DNA of 64,000 bases from an uncultured Bacteroidales bacterium (GTDB taxonomy: Bacteria; Bacteroidota; Bacteroidia; Bacteroidales; UBA932): NCBI GenBank assembly GCA_944326365.1, contig CALVDR010000003.1:86576-150575 (forward strand), given 5' to 3'. Numbering within the stretch: position 1 is the first letter of the stretch; each line of letters begins with the position of its first letter. The notes beneath the pieces were generated by a model. That model searched no databases. It was not told the DNA's origin and saw only the letters and a program-made list of their open reading frames with translations. Both the position numbers and the translations under genes were made by a program. Shown piece after piece: positions 43,641 to 53,021 of the stretch.

Positions 43641-44342
43641 TTATTCTTTACGTGGGTCAATGTATTTAACTGCGCCGTCCTCCTTGGAGAAACGTCCGTA
43701 GGTTCCTGTCACCTGCTTGAGAGCCTCATTGGCATCGACACCCTTCTTCACCAGGTCCATGAACTTGCCGAGATGAACGAACTCGTAGCCGCAGATCTCG
43801 TCATTCTCATCCAGAGCCAGAGTCTTGATATAGCCTTCAGCCATTTCGAGATAGCGGGGACCTTTGGCCAGCGTACCATACAGAGTACCTACCTGGCTGC
43901 GAAGACCCTTGCCGAGATCTTCAAGACCTGCACCGATCATCAGACCGCCCTCTGAAAAGGCAGACTGGGTACGTCCGTACACGATCTGAAGGAAAAGCTC
44001 CCTCATGGCAGTGTTGATGGCATCGCAGACGAGGTCGGTGTTCAAAGCCTCGAGGATAGTCTTGCCTGGAAGAATTTCTGATGCCATGGCAGCAGAATGG
44101 GTCATGCCTGAACATCCGATAGTTTCCACGAGAGCCTCCTGGATGATACCTTCCTTCACATTGAGAGTAAGCTTGCAGGCACCCTGCTGGGGAGCGCACC
44201 AGCCCACACCGTGAGTCAGACCGGATATATCAGTGATTTCCTTGGATTTTACCCATTTTCCTTCCTCAGGAATAGGAGCGGGACCGTGGTTAGGTCCTTT
44301 TTTGACGCAGCACATCTGCTGCACTTCGTGTGAATAAACCAT
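43641..44342 (-). CDS. Iron-sulfur cluster scaffold-like protein, partner of GGGtGRT protein
   Basis: 233 residues. The N-terminal two-thirds resemble a NifU/IscU-type scaffold: GVGWCAPQQGACKLTLNVKE, then ETIGCSGMTHSAAMASEILP, then DLVCDAINTAMRELFLQ, giving the three scaffold cysteines in an unusual context. The C-terminal 60 residues are specific to this family. There is an extra CC pair near the N-terminus (VQQMCCVKKG). It probably builds or stores a cluster for the GGGtGRT partner; this is inference from the pairing. A consensus promoter precedes it. Confidence 0.82.
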   Translation of the reverse strand: MVYSHEVQQMCCVKKGPNHGPAPIPEEGKWVKSKEITDISGLTHGVGWCAPQQGACKLTLNVKEGIIQEALVETIGCSGMTHSAAMASEILPGKTILEALNTDLVCDAINTAMRELFLQIVYGRTQSAFSEGGLMIGAGLEDLGKGLRSQVGTLYGTLAKGPRYLEMAEGYIKTLALDENDEICGYEFVHLGKFMDLVKKGVDANEALKQVTGTYGRFSKEDGAVKYIDPRKE

Positions 44343-44380
44343 AACCTAATATTGTATAAAAAGTTTTTCCAAATCCGACG

Positions 44381-44412
44381 CAAAGATAATAAACTGTTTG
44401 GATTATTTCCAA
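44381..44412 (-). promoter_or_regulatory. Promoter of the scaffold/GGGtGRT operon
   Basis: On the minus strand TTGG (44412-44409), 20 bases, TATCTTTG (44388-44381). This is close to consensus, 39 bases before the ATG. Confidence 0.7.
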
Positions 44413-44419
44413 TTATTTT

Positions 44420-44500
44420 TTGTCCGTTCCGGACAATGTCTGATCCTTCGCTGACGCTCCGGACAATGCTTCCGGCTTCCGCCGGGAAAATTGCTGTCCA
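44420..44500. repeat. Short palindromes in the divergent promoter region
   Basis: TTGTCCG-ttc-CGGACAATG (44420-44438), CTCCGGACAATGC (about 44457-44470) and TCCGGCTTCCGCCGGGA (about 44471-44487) belong to the TTCCGGACAATG/GGCCAATG family seen at 186-365, 29420 and 30808. Confidence 0.65.
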
Positions 44501-44548
44501 TTTCCCTGAAATTTGATTAATTTTACGCCGTAATTTTATGAATGTACA

Positions 44549-45709
44549 ATGAAAAGGCTCACACTCATATTGACAGGACTTGTCCTGTCGCTGAACAACA
44601 TCATTGCCGGTGACGGCGACAGAATCCTGAATTTCATATTCTGTTCTGACGTACATTACGGTACTGAACGGGAATTCCGCGGCGAAAGGAATGAAACGGC
44701 AGACTCGGTAAACCGGGCGATGATCGCGACTTTCCGTATGCTGGAGGGGACTCCCCTGCCCGAGGACGGAGGAGTGGCCGCAGGAAAGATTTTCGGGACA
44801 CCGGCGTTTGTCGCATGCACGGGAGATATTACAAACAGGATGGAAGGAGGGGTGCAGACTGCGGCTGAATCCTGGAGACAGTTCTGTCGCGACTGGAGTA
44901 CCTACTGTGACATTCCTCCGGTTTCAGAAGAAGATGATGATGTATCAGTGTCACGCACACAGGGCGATATCCCGCTTTATCTCGTTCCTGGAAACCACGA
45001 TGTATCCAATGCGACAGGCTATCCGTTACCGCTCGATCCGGGACGCGATGCATCCAGCCTGACCGGAATCTGGAATCACAACATGGCAGTGACTCCTGAC
45101 GACTCCGTTTCAGTATCCGGTTTCGACTACGGCCTGCACAAAATCCATTACTCCTTCGTAAGGGACAGTATCAGATTCGTATTCATGGGAATGTGGCCGG
45201 ATTCAGTCATGCGTGCCTGGTTCGACCGCGAGACAGCGTCAGACGAAGATATTCCCGTGTTCATCTTCACCCACGACCCGCCCCAGGCCAATGCCAAGCA
45301 TTTCACGAACCCGAACGGCAGCCACGACATAAATGCGGTGGACAAGTTCCAGAATCTCCTTTCTGACACTTGCAGTGTCAATGCCGTGGGCATGAAGGCT
45401 GTCGGGAACTGGCGTGTGCTCGAACGTTTTCTCCATGAGCGGCCTTCGGTCAAGGCTTGGTTCCACGGTGACGAGAACTACAACGAATTCTATACATGGA
45501 ACGGGCCTGACGGCAGCATCGCCCTGCCCGTATTCCGTGTAGATTCGCCTATGAGAAGTTTCTATTCGTCATCCGACGAAACCATCCTCTCCTTCATTGC
45601 CGTGAGCATCGATCCGGTCCGTCATCTTCTCACTGCCCGGGAATGCCTCTGGAACACCGGGAAGTGCCCCGGCATCGTCTGGGGCGACATGAGGACGATA
45701 GAGTACTGA
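44549..45709 (+). CDS. Secreted calcineurin-like phosphoesterase
   Basis: 386 residues with a signal peptide (MKRLTLILTGLVLSLNNIIA). Metal motifs: FIFCSDVHYGTE, FVACTGDITN, YLVPGNHDVSN, FIFTHDPPQANAKHF and KAWFHGDENYNEFY. The last has GDEN in place of the usual GHxH, so one metal ligand is altered or shifted. The substrate is unknown. It converges on the end of the glycan locus, separated by copy B of the large repeat. Confidence 0.83.
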   Translation: MKRLTLILTGLVLSLNNIIAGDGDRILNFIFCSDVHYGTEREFRGERNETADSVNRAMIATFRMLEGTPLPEDGGVAAGKIFGTPAFVACTGDITNRMEGGVQTAAESWRQFCRDWSTYCDIPPVSEEDDDVSVSRTQGDIPLYLVPGNHDVSNATGYPLPLDPGRDASSLTGIWNHNMAVTPDDSVSVSGFDYGLHKIHYSFVRDSIRFVFMGMWPDSVMRAWFDRETASDEDIPVFIFTHDPPQANAKHFTNPNGSHDINAVDKFQNLLSDTCSVNAVGMKAVGNWRVLERFLHERPSVKAWFHGDENYNEFYTWNGPDGSIALPVFRVDSPMRSFYSSSDETILSFIAVSIDPVRHLLTARECLWNTGKCPGIVWGDMRTIEY

Positions 45710-45724
45710 TATGGCTACCTAAGG

Positions 45725-45935
45725 TAACGTCAGTTCGACGAATTATTCTGCTCAGTACCAGAGATTTCGTCGAACTGACGTTACGATTTCTTCGAAATCT
45801 CTTTCCATTTACGTGTCACCCCTCTTAAATTCTCCCCTATCGAGGGGAGAACTTACTGCCGGATTCGTATAACGAATCCTCTAAAAGAGGTAGTTCTCTG
45901 AAATTCACTTCGTTCTTTTCATCGAACTCACGTTA
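45725..45935. repeat. 211-bp hairpin-rich element with terminal inverted repeats (copy B)
   Basis: Reverse-orientation copy of the element at 8250. It starts with the long hairpin (TAACGTCAGTTCGACGAA ... TTTCGTCGAACTGACGTTA), then GATTTCTTCGAAATC, TCTCCCCT...AGGGGAGA, GGATTCG...CGAATCC and CCTCTAAAAGAGG, and ends TCGAACTCACGTTA. It reaches 31 bases into the DUF4434 gene and supplies its last codons and stop. Confidence 0.85.
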
Positions 45936-47296
45936 AGGTATTTCCTGTATTCCCTGAACAGCGTTCTGGTCCTTTCCTCTCCGACTATGAATGACCTGCA
46001 CGGACTGTTGAAAACACCGGGATACTGGTAGCAGAGAATCTTCTCGAAACTGTCCAGAAGGGTGAGATCATCGACTATGCCGCTGATATCCCGCGGATAT
46101 AGAGACATATCAGGATTGAAAAGGAATGCTTCGAGATCGAACCACAGATGCGCTCCTGCTGCATCACACAATTCCTGAAGTACATCCGCGGCCTCCCGGC
46201 CTGTCAGATCGCCTTCCGGCATACGTGCAAATCCGAACGGACAGAGAATGTCCAGATGCTCCAGCAGTTCCGGATAAGTATCCGTTCCGTTCATGACACC
46301 CATACTGTTTGTCGCCAGCATTATCGGCATGCCCGGAGCCATCTTCTCGCAGAATGCGTCGAACTCTCTGAAAAAATCCGTTATCTGTTTTTTCCTGAGC
46401 TTCCGCAATCGGACCTCCGGTTCGCAATTGTCCAGACTCCCGACAGATTCTTCAGACACGTAAAACCCGTAAAAGGACTTGTGATGGCCATACCGGTTCC
46501 AGATTTCCTCTGCCACCAGCTTGTGCCATGCCAAAGACTCTTCGGAAAAATCGAACCATGCAAAAAGACCTATTCCCGGAAAGACTTTCATGCCAAGCCT
46601 GTCCGCTTCCGAAAAGATGGCTTCCAGCGGATCTTCCGTACGCACCGGCATTCTTCCGGGATATATTTCCGACGGGTAGAAAGCCCGACCTTCATAGGTG
46701 GCTGTTGTAACATCGTGTCGCCCTACATACATCTGATTCCGGAACACTTCCTGAATGACGATGATGTCCATGCCGAGAGAATGCATGTCCCTGACCAGCA
46801 TCCGCCACTGTCGGGCAGTCAGTTTCCTGATATCGTCATTCCACATTTTGCCTTCCGTTTCGCTCCAGTGGTACAGCCCCATCCAGGCTCCGTCGATCGT
46901 CCCGGGCGATCTCCGTCCGGATTCGAGCACAGTAATATCTTCTGTCCGTCTCAGAACTTTGCCATCGGGAGTCTTCACGCTCATGATGATCCTGTGTTTC
47001 CCCGCCATACCGGCGACAGACAGCGAATGCTCCAGGCAATATGCCTCGCCTTCGGAAAGTCTTGCCTTCTGACTGCACAGGAAGCCGTCATCATCTTCTG
47101 TATCAATGCTGACGGTGATATCATACTCCCCTGCTTCCTCCGGAACTATCCCGGCCCGTATCTCTACAGGAACGGAAGCTGTGACCGACAGCGGAGGAAT
47201 CAAAGTAAGCCTTGCCGTCTGGCCTGCTGCAGACAGCAAGGCTGAAAATGCCATTGCTATGATAAGAAGGAAGGATTTCATGGCCGGATGAATCAT
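45905..47296 (-). CDS. DUF4434-type putative glycoside hydrolase, secreted
   Basis: 463 residues from ATG 47296 (alternative 47281), which overlaps the GH31 stop as ATGA. Signal peptide: KSFLLIIAMAFSALLSAAG. An N-terminal beta domain (about 30-130) precedes a TIM-barrel-like DUF4434 domain beginning GAWMGLYHWSETEGKMWND and continuing DMHSLGMDIIVIQEVFRN, GMKVFPGIGLFAWFD, and GHHKSFYGFYVSEESVGSLD, which holds likely catalytic acids. The last nine residues (NVSSMKRTK) and the stop are encoded by the intergenic repeat, so the native C-terminus has been replaced. Last gene of the glycan operon. Confidence 0.78.
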   Translation of the reverse strand: MIHPAMKSFLLIIAMAFSALLSAAGQTARLTLIPPLSVTASVPVEIRAGIVPEEAGEYDITVSIDTEDDDGFLCSQKARLSEGEAYCLEHSLSVAGMAGKHRIIMSVKTPDGKVLRRTEDITVLESGRRSPGTIDGAWMGLYHWSETEGKMWNDDIRKLTARQWRMLVRDMHSLGMDIIVIQEVFRNQMYVGRHDVTTATYEGRAFYPSEIYPGRMPVRTEDPLEAIFSEADRLGMKVFPGIGLFAWFDFSEESLAWHKLVAEEIWNRYGHHKSFYGFYVSEESVGSLDNCEPEVRLRKLRKKQITDFFREFDAFCEKMAPGMPIMLATNSMGVMNGTDTYPELLEHLDILCPFGFARMPEGDLTGREAADVLQELCDAAGAHLWFDLEAFLFNPDMSLYPRDISGIVDDLTLLDSFEKILCYQYPGVFNSPCRSFIVGEERTRTLFREYRKYLNVSSMKRTK

Positions 47297-49347
47297 AAAA
47301 ACGACACTTCTTTTACAGTGTACCGTGAAGTATCGTTATCTTTTCTGACTGTCATTTCTCCGTCTCCGGCTGTCAGAACCGTTCTGTCGAGAGACGGCGA
47401 AACTGTCCCGTCATCATCGTACAGGACAAACGGTTCAGGCTTTTCCCCATATACCCTGACGGAAAGATTCATGCTGTTTTCATCAGCGGTACTTTGGGTC
47501 AGTTCAGCAAGAGGAATCACTGAATTGTCCATGACGAACAGAGGCAGGTGATCCAAAGGCATGTATATTTCATGGAAGGCATTTCCTGAAAACCTTTCTC
47601 CGGTATTGAAATCTATCCATTCGCCTTCGGGAAAATAAATTTCAGCCGTATCACCGGCAGAAGTCAGCGGAGCAGCCATCATGCGGTCTCCGATCATGTA
47701 TTGGCCCGGCAGATTATGGACTGCCGGGTCATCCGGATAATCCACTACAAGCGCCCGGAACGGGGGTAGGCCTTCCTGTGCATATTTCACAAAGGCCGAG
47801 TGAAGATATGGGACCAGCTGCATGCGGATGCCGATGATTTTCCTGCATACCGCCTCTACCTCGATCCAGTCTTCGAAATAAATTCCCGAGTTGTTCAGTT
47901 CCCTGTCGGTCTGTTTCCACGGGAAATTTTCCAGATACCAGGCATTGATCATGGCAAGAGGTGACAAAACCGTCGACTGCAGTCTTCTGATCAGATCGCG
48001 GCTATTCTCTGCGTGCCTGACTTCCGGTGTCCACAAAAGTCCAGAAAAACCCGACACTGCCATGCTCCGGATAAAATCCCCGTGATCATACAAATCGCTG
48101 TAAAGCACGAACGGATATGGGGCGGCAAATGCTCCTGTGTTCCGGATAAGGCCGTATGTCCTTACGCCCTCGTCCGTAAATGCCTGCAGCATCGCATCCT
48201 GATAACGGAGTCCGAAAATGGAATGCATCTGCTCGCCGTCTATTCCTGACGGAAAACGGGAGAATTCCGGGAAAGACCAGTTCCCGGTGTAATCCGAGTT
48301 GTCGCATTCATCTCCCTTGAAGCCGCTGACTCCTATACTGACCAGTTCCTTCTGCAGATAATCAGAATAGATTTTCCTCGCCTCGGTCAGCAGGAAATCA
48401 GGCACCAGACCGTTCCATACTTCGTAATCGCACGAACAGTCCCTGAGTTTGCCGTACAGCGGGGATTCATGCGAGATAAAGGCATGTTTCCAGAGATTGA
48501 TTCTGAATCCGTTTTCAGCCAATTCCCGTATCATGGCTTCCGGGGCTTCGAATTTGCTGTCCCAGACGTATGAGCATGAATATGATGCTGTCTGCCATCC
48601 TGGCTCCAGCCCGATTACATCGCACGGGATATTCCTTTCGCGCAAGTCCATGGCAGTCTGCAATACTTCCTGCTGGCTGAAGTCGAGATTTACCCTGTAC
48701 CAGAAACCGAGCCCCCATCTGGGAGGAATGATCCCGCCTCCGGAATACAGATTATATCTGGAGATCGCGCCTTTCATGTCAGGCCCGCCGAATACGAGGA
48801 CATCCGCCCCTTCGGCCCCCGGAATATCGACGATGACTTCATGGCAGCATGGATCGTCTTTTTTTCTGGCAGAGTCGAAATAAAACGATATGTAGCCGGC
48901 ACAGTCGACATATATGCCGTATCCTTCCGTGCTGACATAGAAAGGCACAGGGGCATGGGAATCTCCTGCAGCAGTCTCAGGATCGGCATTGACCCTCAAT
49001 GTCTTTTTGGAACCGCGCAGCTGGAAGCTCTTCATCTGCAGCCCGAGACCGTACAGGCATTCTGTTTCGGACAAGGGAATATGGATTTCTGTTCCGCGTT
49101 CAGTCTGAATAAAGTACGGGAACCGAGGACATGTCCCGACTGTCTCCATGTCTGCTATTCCGTCATAATCCGGCTTTATAGTTCGGGTCTTTTCAGGCGT
49201 GAACTCCCCTGATATTCCATACGAGAATTTCCATACTCCGGAACATATCTGTTCCGGAGCAATTACGCTTTCTATTTCTGCTTCCGCCATCGCCGATGCC
49301 GCAGGAACAGACAGTAAAGCCGCAAGCAATATCGTCAATCCGGTCAT
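47293..49347 (-). CDS. Glycoside hydrolase family 31 enzyme, secreted
   Basis: 684 residues with a signal peptide (MTGLTILLAALLSVPAASAMA). The N-terminal beta domain (about 30-195) is followed by the GH31 barrel: IIPPRWGLGFWYRV, IPCDVIGLEPGW, FRINLWKHAFISHESP, the nucleophile motif GFKGDECDNSD (Asp near 347), RNTGAFAAPYPFVLYSDL, and PLAMINAWYLENFPWKQ. C-terminal domains have QYMIGDRMMAAPL and DHLPLFVMDNSVIPL. The DECD form of the nucleophile loop differs from that of classical alpha-glucosidases and recalls GH31 alpha-galactosidase-like enzymes, but specificity is not proven. Confidence 0.88.
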   Translation of the reverse strand: MTGLTILLAALLSVPAASAMAEAEIESVIAPEQICSGVWKFSYGISGEFTPEKTRTIKPDYDGIADMETVGTCPRFPYFIQTERGTEIHIPLSETECLYGLGLQMKSFQLRGSKKTLRVNADPETAAGDSHAPVPFYVSTEGYGIYVDCAGYISFYFDSARKKDDPCCHEVIVDIPGAEGADVLVFGGPDMKGAISRYNLYSGGGIIPPRWGLGFWYRVNLDFSQQEVLQTAMDLRERNIPCDVIGLEPGWQTASYSCSYVWDSKFEAPEAMIRELAENGFRINLWKHAFISHESPLYGKLRDCSCDYEVWNGLVPDFLLTEARKIYSDYLQKELVSIGVSGFKGDECDNSDYTGNWSFPEFSRFPSGIDGEQMHSIFGLRYQDAMLQAFTDEGVRTYGLIRNTGAFAAPYPFVLYSDLYDHGDFIRSMAVSGFSGLLWTPEVRHAENSRDLIRRLQSTVLSPLAMINAWYLENFPWKQTDRELNNSGIYFEDWIEVEAVCRKIIGIRMQLVPYLHSAFVKYAQEGLPPFRALVVDYPDDPAVHNLPGQYMIGDRMMAAPLTSAGDTAEIYFPEGEWIDFNTGERFSGNAFHEIYMPLDHLPLFVMDNSVIPLAELTQSTADENSMNLSVRVYGEKPEPFVLYDDDGTVSPSLDRTVLTAGDGEMTVRKDNDTSRYTVKEVSFL

Positions 49348-49350
49348 AGG

Positions 49351-50883
49351 CTAATTCGTCCTTGTAACATTCATCTTTATGCATGTCAGCGAAGCCGGTA
49401 TGATTTCGGCCCTGTTGTCCGGATCCGGTCCCTGAGGCACGAAAGCATAAACGTACGCTTCCGCCGACAGCCCGTCCGTCCATACTGCTATACTTCCGTA
49501 TTCAGCGTCATTCACGACCTTGTATCCTTCGTTTTCATATATCCTGAATTTGTCGTACCCTTCCGTTTCGGGCGTCATATTTTCCACTTCGGCAGGATCC
49601 GTTATGTCATATATGATTGTTTTCATGGTTCCGGCACGTGAATAAGTCTGCTGGAGCGTGGCCATGAATCTGCCTTCTGCCAGTGAGAATACTTTCATGT
49701 CATGTATCCTGTATAGCAGGCATTCCTGATTCATTTCGACAGGGACTTCACCGGGAACGGATATCTGGAATCTGGCTCCACGGATTTCCTCCCATTTGGA
49801 TTCGTCAGGGTCAGGATAGCCGGTTTCGTCATTTGATGCTATGTATAAGGTAGGATCTTCCAGTGATTCCCGCTGGACTATGGCATGATACCAGTTATAT
49901 GAAAAAAGGTTCGTGGATGGAATAGGATTGTCCGGATTCCCGTCTGTGAAATTCCACATGCTGTAGCTCCCCAGAAGCGGTTCCCAGCCGTAGAAATGTC
50001 CCGGAGTCATGAGGACGATGGACTTCCCGCTGGTAATGTCTCCCAGAATCTGCAGTCTTTTGCCTGTATAGACAGGAACGTCTGTGGCAGGTGTGACATC
50101 CGGCGTCAGTCTTGTGACCGGGGCATCATCGAAAGAAGGATAATAATCAAGTCTGGCGTTCGCGCCGTCCGCATTCATCTGGGCTGTGGCGAAATGTCCT
50201 GCCTCATCGGCAGCCAAGGACCATACATACGGAGCCAGATCATTCCATCCGCCTTCGTATTTAGGCACATTCCTGACATAATCCCCGGTTTTCCTGTCGT
50301 ACAGCCGGATCTGTCCGTTCACCGCTCCTGAGGAGGGGTCTGCATGGCCGACGCTGACACTGCTGTCAAGCACCAGAATATAATCTCCGCAGACGGCAAT
50401 GCTCCTGACAGTTTCCGGAAATGAAAGCTGGAGATCCGTTCTTGTCCACATCACTTCGAATCGGGAGTCGAATTCCGGTTTTATCTCGTAAGGCGGTGTC
50501 TCGATATAATGAAGTGTCCATGTACGTACTTCTCCGTTTTCAGCTGTCACCTCCAGAATCCCGTCATCCTCCGACAGGTCAATGACATCCTCCGGGGCAA
50601 TGCTTGCGACTGCTGATTCAGCTACGGTGACTTCGATATGAATCCTTGAAGGATCCACCGGTTCTTCAGAGACAGGCAGCGCCTGGGATATCAGATTGAT
50701 ACCTGACATGTCGGCTGTGTATTCGATGTCGAGTATATCCTTTCCCCTTACATCGCTTTCGGCGTATGCCGAGATATTCCTGATATCATTGTCGGACGAC
50801 TTGTCCGGTTCAGGTTTAGGCTCATCCTTGGCACAGGAAGCCGCAATTGTCAGCATGACAATAAAAAACAAACACTTTTTCAT
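49351..50883 (-). CDS. DUF5018-domain lipoprotein with propeller-like C-terminal part
   Basis: 510 residues from ATG 50883 with the lipobox in VMLTIAASCAKDEP. An N-terminal Ig-like DUF5018 domain (about 35-135, DIRNISAYAESDVRGKDILD) precedes repeated beta-sheet blades, for example RSIAVCGDYILVLDSS, VWSLAADEAGHFATAQMN, and KSIVLMTPGHFYGWEPL. It is probably a cell-surface glycan-binding protein (SGBP position in the locus), not an enzyme. Eleven bases separate it from the upstream gene and three from GH31. Confidence 0.78.
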   Translation of the reverse strand: MKKCLFFIVMLTIAASCAKDEPKPEPDKSSDNDIRNISAYAESDVRGKDILDIEYTADMSGINLISQALPVSEEPVDPSRIHIEVTVAESAVASIAPEDVIDLSEDDGILEVTAENGEVRTWTLHYIETPPYEIKPEFDSRFEVMWTRTDLQLSFPETVRSIAVCGDYILVLDSSVSVGHADPSSGAVNGQIRLYDRKTGDYVRNVPKYEGGWNDLAPYVWSLAADEAGHFATAQMNADGANARLDYYPSFDDAPVTRLTPDVTPATDVPVYTGKRLQILGDITSGKSIVLMTPGHFYGWEPLLGSYSMWNFTDGNPDNPIPSTNLFSYNWYHAIVQRESLEDPTLYIASNDETGYPDPDESKWEEIRGARFQISVPGEVPVEMNQECLLYRIHDMKVFSLAEGRFMATLQQTYSRAGTMKTIIYDITDPAEVENMTPETEGYDKFRIYENEGYKVVNDAEYGSIAVWTDGLSAEAYVYAFVPQGPDPDNRAEIIPASLTCIKMNVTRTN

Positions 50884-50894
50884 AGCTATGGTCT

Positions 50895-53021
50895 TTAATA
50901 GTTCAACATCCATTTACTTTCAGCGAATTCTTTGCTGACATCCATGCAGGAAGTCCGGTCCCAATAGGATGTCCTCTGCTCCAGCATTACCTGGGTGGTG
51001 ACAATCCATGACTGTATCCACCCTGCCAGCGTACACCATGCACCCCATCCGTCATCGGCATTGGAAGCCCAATAGTCCCATCTGCCGTAATCGAAAGCCC
51101 GGAACCATGCCCCGTCGACATCTTTATGTCTGCAGCTCTTTACCTGAATCCTCGTCAGAAAATCTGACAATGACTCCAGTGCGGCGAAATATTCCTCGTC
51201 TCCTGTCGCATGGGCGGCTTCATTCAGGGCAAAGAAAAGGAAATTGCAGGTATAGAGCATATCCGCTACAGGATCTCCGTTTTCGGCTATCAGGGCGGCC
51301 TCGTTTTTTCCGTAATCGTCGTTTGAGGATATCAGCAGTTTGTGGGAATCCTGACTGGCGAGACCGATTTCCTCGCGGATCGCTCCGGACTCATCCTGAT
51401 ATTCCAGTACAGCCTTTACCATGGTGTCCAGCCATTTCCTGTGTTCCGGAGTGTCTTCCACGCGGACAAGCCAGGCCAAAGGCAATATCATTCTGGCACG
51501 CTGCTGCTGCGTCCCGTTCTGGGCATACCATCCTGACGGATACAGATCCATCATGGTCTTTATCGCGGTCTTGGCCTTGTCCAGCAAAGGCTTGTATCCT
51601 GTCCGGGCATAAAGCCAGATATAACAGGCCCACATCCATGATTCGAAATGAGGACTCGGATACACGAAATCCCTGTCACTGTAATATCTGATGCCGTTGC
51701 CGATTATGTCAGGAGCCAGCAGACTGCCGCCCTGAAATCCCTGACGGCTGCTTATTCTGTAATTGGCTAGTATATTCTCAACGATGAAGCTGTTCCAGCG
51801 TTGTGACGGCAGATATGACGAAGCTCCGATAGCCCCGAGTATGCAGCGTGCATTGTCATCATTGAAAAACGCTCCCAAGTGAGTGTTCGCCCATCCGATA
51901 AAACCGAAGACAGGACTGTTTCTGTCATTCATGTCACCGGCCCTGAAATCCGAAGTATAGAAAAGATAGTCGAGCAGATTTTCTGATGTCCGCATATACA
52001 GTTCATTGCCGGTCAGATTGCCCGAGGCGGCCAGCAGCATCGCAGCTTCGCCCTGGACATCGGCGCGTATGAAGTATCTGTACTGTTGGGTCCCGTCATA
52101 ATTTATTTCGGAAGCGTGGCCTTCCATGATTCCGAAATTCCCGTCACCCTGAAGCATTTCATCTGACACAGGAGGTCCGAAAAAGTGATTGGGGTTCGAG
52201 GCTGTCTGATACTGTGAAATGTAGTCTCTCGCCCATGTCGGATGAATGAACAGATTTGCATTCCATAACCATTCAGTCCCGTTGATTATGCTCTCTGTTC
52301 TGGCCGATGCCGGCAATGCCTCATTTTCAGACCAGGCAGGGACCGGATCGAATGCGAAATTCTCCATGTGCGAGTCTGTCCCCAATACCCAACCCACTAT
52401 GGAGCCGATGACCGTCTTCCATGAATCATGAGGAGCGAATCTGGCAGTGATGAAATTGCTGACAGACGTAGCTGCTATCATGAAATTTCCCTCAATGAAG
52501 AGAATCGGAAATGTTTCAGTGTTTTCCAGACCGAAACAAGCCGTGTCGAATCCGGCCACCTTCGCCATGGACATGATAGGCCTGCCATTTTCCATTTTTA
52601 TGACATGCGCTCCGTTTATACCCAATACGGACATTTCAGGAAGTTCTTTTCCGAAGAAATCAGATGTCACCACCCCTCGTTCGAGATGCATTTGCCTCAC
52701 CTCTCCTTTCAGTCCGGGGCGGTCTATGTCCGGAAACTCGATGAAAACCCTGACATTCTTCCTCGATGCTGTCCTCCAATCCGATTCCGAGACCTTTGTT
52801 TTCGCGAACGGATACCCTTCAGCAGTCACTATGATTCCCTGTCCCCTTGCTGCCATTGAAAGTGCCTCCGGCAATGATGCGGCGATGACCATCTCTACGG
52901 AATTGGCTTCAAGAGCCGCATACAGATCATTATTCTGCGATCCTACGTACAGGACCGGTTCAGCGGAAGAAATCCATGAAAGCATCGCCAGCGATGCTAT
53001 TACTATTATAATCCTTTTCAT
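50895..53021 (-). CDS. Secreted protein with alpha/alpha-toroid-like domain, putative glycan-active enzyme
   Basis: 708 residues with a signal peptide (MKRIIIVIASLAMLSWISSA). The first 220 residues form a beta/alpha domain resembling a glutamine-amidotransferase-like or sugar-binding fold (AEGYPFAKTKVSESDWR). From about residue 240 the sequence is tryptophan- and helix-rich, in the pattern of an (alpha/alpha) barrel: FESWMWACYIWLYARTGYKP, ARMILPLAWLVRVEDTPEHR, MLYTCNFLFFALNEAAHATG. Such folds belong to many GH and PL families. No family could be named. The start overlaps the preceding stop (ATGA). Confidence 0.75.
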   Translation of the reverse strand: MKRIIIVIASLAMLSWISSAEPVLYVGSQNNDLYAALEANSVEMVIAASLPEALSMAARGQGIIVTAEGYPFAKTKVSESDWRTASRKNVRVFIEFPDIDRPGLKGEVRQMHLERGVVTSDFFGKELPEMSVLGINGAHVIKMENGRPIMSMAKVAGFDTACFGLENTETFPILFIEGNFMIAATSVSNFITARFAPHDSWKTVIGSIVGWVLGTDSHMENFAFDPVPAWSENEALPASARTESIINGTEWLWNANLFIHPTWARDYISQYQTASNPNHFFGPPVSDEMLQGDGNFGIMEGHASEINYDGTQQYRYFIRADVQGEAAMLLAASGNLTGNELYMRTSENLLDYLFYTSDFRAGDMNDRNSPVFGFIGWANTHLGAFFNDDNARCILGAIGASSYLPSQRWNSFIVENILANYRISSRQGFQGGSLLAPDIIGNGIRYYSDRDFVYPSPHFESWMWACYIWLYARTGYKPLLDKAKTAIKTMMDLYPSGWYAQNGTQQQRARMILPLAWLVRVEDTPEHRKWLDTMVKAVLEYQDESGAIREEIGLASQDSHKLLISSNDDYGKNEAALIAENGDPVADMLYTCNFLFFALNEAAHATGDEEYFAALESLSDFLTRIQVKSCRHKDVDGAWFRAFDYGRWDYWASNADDGWGAWCTLAGWIQSWIVTTQVMLEQRTSYWDRTSCMDVSKEFAESKWMLNY

